Below are positions 34,637 through 38,366 of a DNA stretch of 38,366 bases, piece by piece (positions within the stretch are counted from its first letter, which is position 1; each line of letters opens with the position of its first letter). The notes beneath the pieces are model-generated. The model ran no database searches. It was given only the letters and a program-made list of their open reading frames with translations, and was not told the DNA's origin. This DNA is from an uncultured Clostridia bacterium (lineage in GTDB: Bacteria > Bacillota > Clostridia > RUG12999). The stretch spans positions 1-38,366 of the forward strand of contig CAKVOK010000034.1 of assembly GCA_934792465.1 (NCBI GenBank). The letters are read 5' to 3'. Position numbers and translations under genes: made by a program.

Positions 34637-34680
34637 TAAATGTCACCCGCCGCCTATAGAGACGGGGGACATTTAATTTA
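34632..34680. repeat. Intergenic palindrome, family 2 copy 2
   Basis: 12-bp perfect arms AAATTAAATGTC/GACATTTAATTT, one A.G mismatch and an inner CCCG/CGGG pairing enclose the loop CCGCCTATAGAGA. It matches the reverse complement of the element at 28198-28245 through both arms and the loop. It directly follows, and slightly overlaps, the PFOR terminator. Confidence 0.75.
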
Positions 34681-34697
34681 GTTATAGTATTAAACAG

Positions 34698-34729
34698 GCG
34701 GTGCGGTTTTATACCGTACCGCTGTTTTT
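34698..34729 (+). terminator. Hairpin terminator before the lipoprotein gene
   Basis: A 10-bp stem (34698-34707 with 34713-34722, one G.U) with a 5-nt loop is followed by TGTTTTTA. It ends 37 nt before the lipoprotein start codon. It is either a third back-up terminator for PFOR or, if a promoter lies at about 34660-34692, a leader attenuator of the lipoprotein gene. Confidence 0.7.
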
Positions 34730-34766
34730 AATAAAAAAATGTATTTTAAACGAACGGAGGGTGCAT

Positions 34767-35354
34767 ATGAAAAGAAAAATAGGATTTGCAATTTGCATAA
34801 TTGCGCTTGCTTTGTCCGGCTGCAATGCGGCGATGCGTGGCATTATCGGCGGTGCGGACGGTCCTACCGCCGTATTTGTAACCAAAGGCAAGAAGCATAA
34901 AACGGATTATGAAAAGGATTCTGTTAAAATGGTGAGAATAGGCGGTGCTTTGTATTACGAAACAGGGGAGGACAGCGACGTTGAAGGACGCTGCGGAAAC
35001 ATGGACGGCAGTTTCAAAAAATCTGTCGGCAAATACGAAATACCGCAAAATGATAATGAAAGCAATTTTGATGATGCGGAAGCTTATCAGATAGGCTCAA
35101 AAGAAAATACGATAGAAATTTTGATTGACGATGATTGGGAAATCTTCGCAAAAATAGATACAAACAGCGATGTGCTGAAATATAAATATTGCTATGAGCT
35201 TGAGGGCGAGCTGCCGAATGCGGAGAGTGAAAGCAAATATCTCGTTTTGGCAAATGATAAGGATATAACATTCGATGATGCGGCATATACGCTCTTGGGT
35301 TCGGATATGACGAAGATGAAGGATATTTATGTTTTGCCGCTGGCAGAAGATTAA
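34767..35354 (+). CDS. Small lipoprotein with GGADGPT motif
   Basis: A 195-aa protein. The ATG at 34767 has CGGAGG about 7 nt upstream; the longer in-frame start at 34701 lies within a terminator hairpin. The lipobox is LSGC with lipidated Cys19. Immediately after it, residues 24-40 read RGIIGGADGPTAVFVTK. The GGADGPT segment is a hallmark of the beta subunit of sodium-translocating decarboxylases, but nothing else of that large membrane protein is present. The mature domain is acidic and beta-rich. It is not recognised as any enzyme. It converges on the LysR gene with only a 4-nt gap. An extracytoplasmic location is well supported; function is unknown. Confidence 0.82.
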   Translation: MKRKIGFAICIIALALSGCNAAMRGIIGGADGPTAVFVTKGKKHKTDYEKDSVKMVRIGGALYYETGEDSDVEGRCGNMDGSFKKSVGKYEIPQNDNESNFDDAEAYQIGSKENTIEILIDDDWEIFAKIDTNSDVLKYKYCYELEGELPNAESESKYLVLANDKDITFDDAAYTLLGSDMTKMKDIYVLPLAED

Positions 35355-35358
35355 TATT

Positions 35359-36237
35359 TCAGCACTCCAATATCATGCGTTCGAGCTTTTTTGCGGCAAT
35401 GCTGAGCGGCTGTTCCGCCCTTTTTATGATACATATATTGCGTGCAGGTATTGATTCAATCAAATCTATTACTATGACATTGTCGTGCGGACGTATGAAA
35501 TCACGCGGAATAAAGCCGATACCGAGGCCGGCTTCCACTATCGGAAGAATCTGGTCTGCCGTAAATGCTTCGATAATCGGATTGTATATACAACCGAGGT
35601 CGGCGAAAAACTTTGAATAAAATTCAAAAGATTTAGTATCGCTTCCGAGAGAAATCAGAGGATAATTCTGAAGCTCGGCAAGCGATATTTTCTTGTCTTT
35701 AAGCGAAGAAAATTGTGGAGAGCATATAGCAACCTCGTTTATCGGTTTTATGCTTGTTTCAGTTAGTGATGCGGAACGTACCGTAGGCGTGGTTACAACC
35801 GCAAAATCCGCCGTGCCGTATTTCAGAGCGTCAATTGCCTGCGGTGTGGAGTGGTTGCTGATTCTTATATGTATTTTCGGATAAAGCTCATGATATTGTT
35901 TTAAGACAGGCAGCAAAAGGCAACGCAGCGCCACTTCGCTGGCGGCAACGAATACAGAACCGTTTTCAAGGCTGACGCTCTCGGATATTTCGGCTTCGGC
36001 GGATTCGATATGTTCAAATGCGATTTTAATATGAGAATATAGTTTTTCTCCCTCTATCGAAAGTTTCATTCCATGGTTTGTGCGTATAAAAAGGGGACAG
36101 CCGAGCTGTTTTTCAAGTGTTTTTATTGTTCTTGTCAGATTCGGCTGATTATTCAATAATAATTTTGCAGCCTGAGAAATACTTCCGTATTTGGCAACAT
36201 AATAAAATATTCTGTAGTAATCATAATTAATATTCAT
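35359..36237 (-). CDS. LysR-family transcriptional regulator
   Basis: A 292-aa protein with AAGGAG 7 nt before the ATG. The N-terminal winged helix-turn-helix is at about 5-66 (FYYVAKYGSISQAAKLLLNNQPNLTRTIK is the recognition region), followed by a linker helix and a LysR substrate-binding domain (about 90-290: GSVFVAASEVALRCLLLPVL, GTADFAVVTTP, VEAGLGIGFIPRDF). It is divergent from the genes for a small membrane protein and a YoaK-like protein, and a LysR-type box lies just before its own start. It probably controls that divergent pair and itself. The inducer is unknown. Confidence 0.95.
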   Translation of the reverse strand: MNINYDYYRIFYYVAKYGSISQAAKLLLNNQPNLTRTIKTLEKQLGCPLFIRTNHGMKLSIEGEKLYSHIKIAFEHIESAEAEISESVSLENGSVFVAASEVALRCLLLPVLKQYHELYPKIHIRISNHSTPQAIDALKYGTADFAVVTTPTVRSASLTETSIKPINEVAICSPQFSSLKDKKISLAELQNYPLISLGSDTKSFEFYSKFFADLGCIYNPIIEAFTADQILPIVEAGLGIGFIPRDFIRPHDNVIVIDLIESIPARNICIIKRAEQPLSIAAKKLERMILEC

Positions 36238-36252
36238 ATAAATCTCCTTAGT

Positions 36253-36267
36253 ATATCATTTTGATAT
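36253..36267. promoter_or_regulatory. LysR-type operator box
   Basis: ATATCA-TTT-TGATAT is a perfect 6-bp inverted repeat containing the T-N11-A signature of LysR boxes (TATCA-N3-TGATA). It lies 16 nt upstream of the LysR start codon, between that gene and the promoter elements of the divergent pair, which is the standard position for autoregulation. Confidence 0.6.
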
Positions 36268-36289
36268 GTGACGTATATCTATTATACAT

Positions 36290-36318
36290 TTTACATATGC
36301 CGATAAAAGTATTATAAT
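36290..36318 (+). promoter_or_regulatory. Promoter of the small membrane protein/YoaK pair
   Basis: TTTACA (36290-36295), 17 bp, TATAAT (36313-36318), giving a leader of about 30 nt. A minus-strand TATAAT (36282-36287 region) could serve the LysR gene but has only a poor -35. Confidence 0.68.
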
Positions 36319-36356
36319 ATACTTTGAAGAAAAAGTCAAGCGGGAAGGAAAAATAA

Positions 36357-36608
36357 ATGAATATACTTGAAATTTTTACGGAAATTATGTTTGATGCGGC
36401 GGTTATTATAATGATATTTAAAATTGTACATAATATCAAGAATAATAATTTAACCGAAAGGTTTACCGCAATTACCATGGGTTTCGGCTTTCTGATATAT
36501 TGCATACTGAAAGCAATGAGCGGCGGAAGTTGGGCGGCATTTATATTGGCGCTGCTTGGATTTATGCTGTCGTATACTGCTTTTGTATTTACTTTTTCAC
36601 GGGAATGA
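36357..36608 (+). CDS. Small membrane protein, unknown function
   Basis: An 83-aa protein with GGAAGG about 8 nt before the ATG. Two to three hydrophobic segments are visible (FDAAVIIMIFKIV, FTAITMGFGFLIYCILKAM and AAFILALLGFMLSYTAFVF) with a short basic/Asn loop KIVHNIKNNN after the first. It is the first gene after a good promoter and ends 6 nt before the YoaK-like gene, so it is likely real and co-transcribed. No family is recognised. Confidence 0.75.
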   Translation: MNILEIFTEIMFDAAVIIMIFKIVHNIKNNNLTERFTAITMGFGFLIYCILKAMSGGSWAAFILALLGFMLSYTAFVFTFSRE

Positions 36609-36614
36609 TTTGTT

Positions 36615-37286
36615 ATGCTGATTAAAAAGAATAAACATCAAATGTCCGATACATTTCGCACAGCACTGTTTATTATTTTGTCCGGCGGTTTTCAGGACGC
36701 ATATACCTATTGCTGCCGGGGTGAGGTTTTCGCCAATGCACAGACGGGAAATATAGTTTTGATGAGTTCGGCTCTCTTTGTGAGAGATTGGGCAACAGTG
36801 TACAAATATATTATTCCGGTGCTGGCTTTTATGGTAGGGACTGCGGCTGCGGAACTGATTCATATGCGTTTTAAGCTGTGTGAAAAAATACACTGGCGTC
36901 AGATAATATTAGCTATAGAAATGATATTGCTTTTTTTGGTGGGTTTTTTGCCTCACGGCATAGATTCGCTTGCAAATGCGCTGGTGTCGTTCGTATGTGC
37001 TATGCAGGTTCAGACATTTCATAAAGTGCGGGGACATACATATGCGAGTACGATGTGTATCGGGAATATGCGAAGCGGTGTAGAAGCATTGTGCGCATAT
37101 TTTCATGTGCATGATAAAGAAATTTTGAAAAAGGCATTGACGTATTTCGGCGTTATTGCGGTATTTGCCGTCGGTGCGGGAGTAGGAACGCTTGTAACGC
37201 AGCATATCGGGGACAAAGCAATTTGGACGTGTTGTATTTTGCTTTTCATAAGCTTTGGTATGATGTTCGTATCGGAAAGGGAATAA
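36615..37286 (+). CDS. YoaK/DUF1275 family membrane protein
   Basis: A 223-aa protein with about six membrane segments. The DUF1275 family landmarks are present: GGFQDAYTY in the first segment, then FANAQTGNIVLMS, a central QVQTFHKVRG, and GNMRSGVEALC. The length is typical of the family (about 215-240). The family is widespread and uncharacterised; a transport role has been suggested but not shown. It follows the small membrane protein gene directly and lies in the divergent unit facing the LysR regulator, which probably controls it. Confidence 0.92.
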   Translation: MLIKKNKHQMSDTFRTALFIILSGGFQDAYTYCCRGEVFANAQTGNIVLMSSALFVRDWATVYKYIIPVLAFMVGTAAAELIHMRFKLCEKIHWRQIILAIEMILLFLVGFLPHGIDSLANALVSFVCAMQVQTFHKVRGHTYASTMCIGNMRSGVEALCAYFHVHDKEILKKALTYFGVIAVFAVGAGVGTLVTQHIGDKAIWTCCILLFISFGMMFVSERE

Positions 37287-37400
37287 CAAAAAATTATAAT
37301 ATGCCGTTCTGTTTAATTTTAATCATAATTTTCCGAAACAATGCATAAAATAATTAGTGCATTTTAAATTTTTAGTATGATTAAAAGGAGTATGGCTTTT

Positions 37401-37520
37401 ATGGAAGAACAGAACAATCTTGAATTTATATATGATGATTATAAAAAGGATAACTGCGGAGATATAGACGATTTTATATTTTCGGTTATGCAGGACACGA
37501 TTCAAATATGTGAAAAATAG
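37401..37520 (+). CDS. 39-aa acidic small protein
   Basis: The frame ATG 37401 to TAG 37520 encodes MEEQNNLEFIYDDYKKDN and then CGDIDDFIFSVMQDTIQICEK. AAAGGAG at 37384-37390 is 10 nt upstream; in-frame ATGs at 37392 and 37378 are too close to or upstream of that site. The good ribosome binding site, acidic composition and isolated position favour a real small protein over a random frame. It contains two cysteines and no membrane segment. Its function is unknown. It lies between a membrane protein gene and spoVT. Confidence 0.5.
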   Translation: MEEQNNLEFIYDDYKKDNCGDIDDFIFSVMQDTIQICEK

Positions 37521-37688
37521 CAAAATTTTACCATATTAAACTTTTCATAAAGTTGAATAAACTCCCTGTTGTTTGCAAAAAATACGGATATACAACAAAA
37601 AAGAAAAATATTTCTTTGTAATATCCTGCCAATAAAGAAGTTAAAATATTTTTGTGCTGCGGCAGGGCGGCGGATTGGAGATATGCAG

Positions 37689-38234
37689 ATGAAAGCAACG
37701 GGAATTGTAAGGCGAATTGATGACCTCGGACGGGTTGTTATTCCGAAAGAAATACGAAGAACACTCAGAATCAAAGAGGGCGACCCTCTTGAAATATATA
37801 CAGACAGAGAGGGAGAAGTTATTTTCAAGAAATATTCTCCTATGGGCGAACTCAGCGAATTTGCCGCCGATTATGCGGAGGCTATTAATCGCACGGGAGG
37901 ATATCCGATATGTATAACGGATAAGGATTCGATTATTGCGGTTTCGGGTGCTCCGAAAAAGGAATTGTTTGACAAACCGATAAGCGAGCGCCTTGAAAGA
38001 GTTATGGACGAAAAGACGCTTTTTTCAATCGAAAAAAGTCCGTATGAAAACTTTTATGCGACGGACAGCGGAAACGGTATGCGTGTAGCGCTTGCTGCGC
38101 CGATAATTGCCGAGGGAGATACCGTAGGCAGTGTTGTTATGCTGTGCAGCGACGGAAATGCAAAAGTGAGCGAGGTCGAAACAAAGCTTATACAAACGGC
38201 GGCAGGCTTTTTGGGACGCCATATGGAAAGTTGA
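37689..38234 (+). CDS. spoVT: Stage V sporulation protein T
   Basis: A 181-aa AbrB-family regulator. The start at 37689 (MKATGIVRRIDDLGRVVIPK) has GGAG 8 nt upstream and matches the known N-terminus of SpoVT; the ATG at 37683 is too close to the site, and the frame further upstream is non-coding. Residues 1-50 form the swapped-hairpin DNA-binding domain (GRVVIPKEIRRTLRIKEGDPLEI). Residues about 55-180 are a GAF-like domain (GGYPICITDKDSIIAVSGAP, MRVALAAPIIAEGDTVGSVVM). In Bacillus it tunes sigma-G-dependent forespore genes. Its presence indicates an endospore-forming lineage. No convincing sigma-G promoter was found upstream. Confidence 0.97.
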   Translation: MKATGIVRRIDDLGRVVIPKEIRRTLRIKEGDPLEIYTDREGEVIFKKYSPMGELSEFAADYAEAINRTGGYPICITDKDSIIAVSGAPKKELFDKPISERLERVMDEKTLFSIEKSPYENFYATDSGNGMRVALAAPIIAEGDTVGSVVMLCSDGNAKVSEVETKLIQTAAGFLGRHMES

Positions 38235-38252
38235 ATTTATGAAATTAAAATA

Positions 38253-38297
38253 AAATCTCTCGGACGGCGAAAACCGTGTCGAGAGATTTTTTTATTT
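38253..38297 (+). terminator. Terminator of spoVT
   Basis: AAATCTCTCG pairs with CGAGAGATTT, extended by an inner GACGG/CCGTGTC pairing with one bulged base around a CGAAAA loop. A run of seven T follows. It begins about 18 nt after the spoVT stop. Confidence 0.9.
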
Positions 38298-38306
38298 AAT
38301 GACTGC

Positions 38307-38363
38307 TGAACAATTACAAAATGCACTCATATACTAATTTTTTCGGCATTTTGTAATTGTTCA
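38307..38363. repeat. Perfect 18-bp inverted repeat at window end
   Basis: Arms 38307-38324 (TGAACAATTACAAAATGC) and 38346-38363 are exact reverse complements around a 21-nt loop containing a T6 run. There is no U-run after the second arm within the window. It may be a long operator, a small palindromic repeat or the edge of a mobile element. The end of the window prevents a decision. Confidence 0.7.
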
Positions 38364-38366
38364 AGT

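Noticed and set aside
34830..34890. Sodium-translocating decarboxylase beta subunit gene
   Set aside because: Only the short GGADGPT motif is shared; the protein is a 195-aa lipoprotein without the multi-span membrane core.
37554..37583. Sigma-G promoter for spoVT (TGAATA at 37554)
   Set aside because: No acceptable CATNNTA-type -10 is found 16-18 bp downstream; the match is too weak.
37569..37688. Longer N-terminus for SpoVT
   Set aside because: The extension has no ribosome binding site and no family counterpart; MKATGIVRRIDDLG is the known start.
1..38366. CRISPR arrays, tRNA or rRNA genes, transposases, phage genes, toxin-antitoxin pairs
   Set aside because: Looked for on both strands; no regularly spaced repeats, cloverleaf sequences, recombinase motifs or such gene pairs were seen.

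Overview
The window looks like a chromosomal segment of an anaerobic, endospore-forming Firmicute of the Clostridia type, probably a gut or other polysaccharide-degrading commensal; I cannot name a genus. The reasons are a clear spoVT gene, pyruvate:ferredoxin oxidoreductase, a glycyl radical enzyme with its activase (both oxygen-sensitive), SLH-domain surface proteins, an LplABC-type sugar importer with a YesM/YesN-type two-component system, AGGAGG-type ribosome binding sites, and sigma-A promoters with TTGACA/TATAAT boxes. No tRNA, rRNA, CRISPR array, transposase or phage gene was seen.

Region 1 (about 235-24460) is a glycan-handling locus on the + strand. A TTTACA-17-TATAAT promoter (235-263) precedes ten closely spaced genes: a 1602-aa secreted metallophosphoesterase with many accessory domains, a 1401-aa secreted GH99/WbsX-like glycosidase, two secreted SLH-domain proteins, a solute-binding lipoprotein, two permeases, an AraC-type response regulator, a sensor kinase, and a second secreted protein paralogous to the C-terminal part of the first. 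No ATPase for the importer is encoded, as is usual for this transporter class. After a hairpin terminator comes a GH2 beta-galactosidase. The likely scheme is that exported enzymes and surface proteins bind and cut a glycan, the importer takes up oligosaccharides, GH2 processes them in the cytoplasm, and the two-component system senses the substrate. Two nearly identical terminator hairpins (36 of 38 bases) bracket the region.

Region 2 (24471-28250) holds an AraC-type regulator diverging from a glycyl radical activase and a short (659 aa) glycyl radical enzyme. Its active-site Cys-x-Glu motif (ACWE) and unusual glycyl loop (RVWGWSGYF) mark it as an eliminase/lyase-type enzyme rather than pyruvate formate-lyase. 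The two divergent promoters have directly abutting -35 boxes. This is the best candidate in the window for undescribed chemistry.

Region 3 (28250-30850) has a possible beta-helix gene remnant, then a minus-strand operon for a DUF1538 membrane protein (an internally duplicated, transporter-like fold) and a tandem PII-like protein that probably regulates it. Region 4 (30950-34770) is the strongly expressed pyruvate:ferredoxin oxidoreductase gene followed by three stacked hairpins. One of these is an inverted copy of the palindrome found after the glycyl radical enzyme gene.

Region 5 (34767-38366) contains a small lipoprotein carrying a GGADGPT motif otherwise typical of sodium-pumping decarboxylase beta subunits, a LysR regulator divergent from a small membrane protein and a YoaK/DUF1275 membrane protein, a 39-aa small ORF, spoVT with its terminator, and a perfect 18-bp inverted repeat at the window end.
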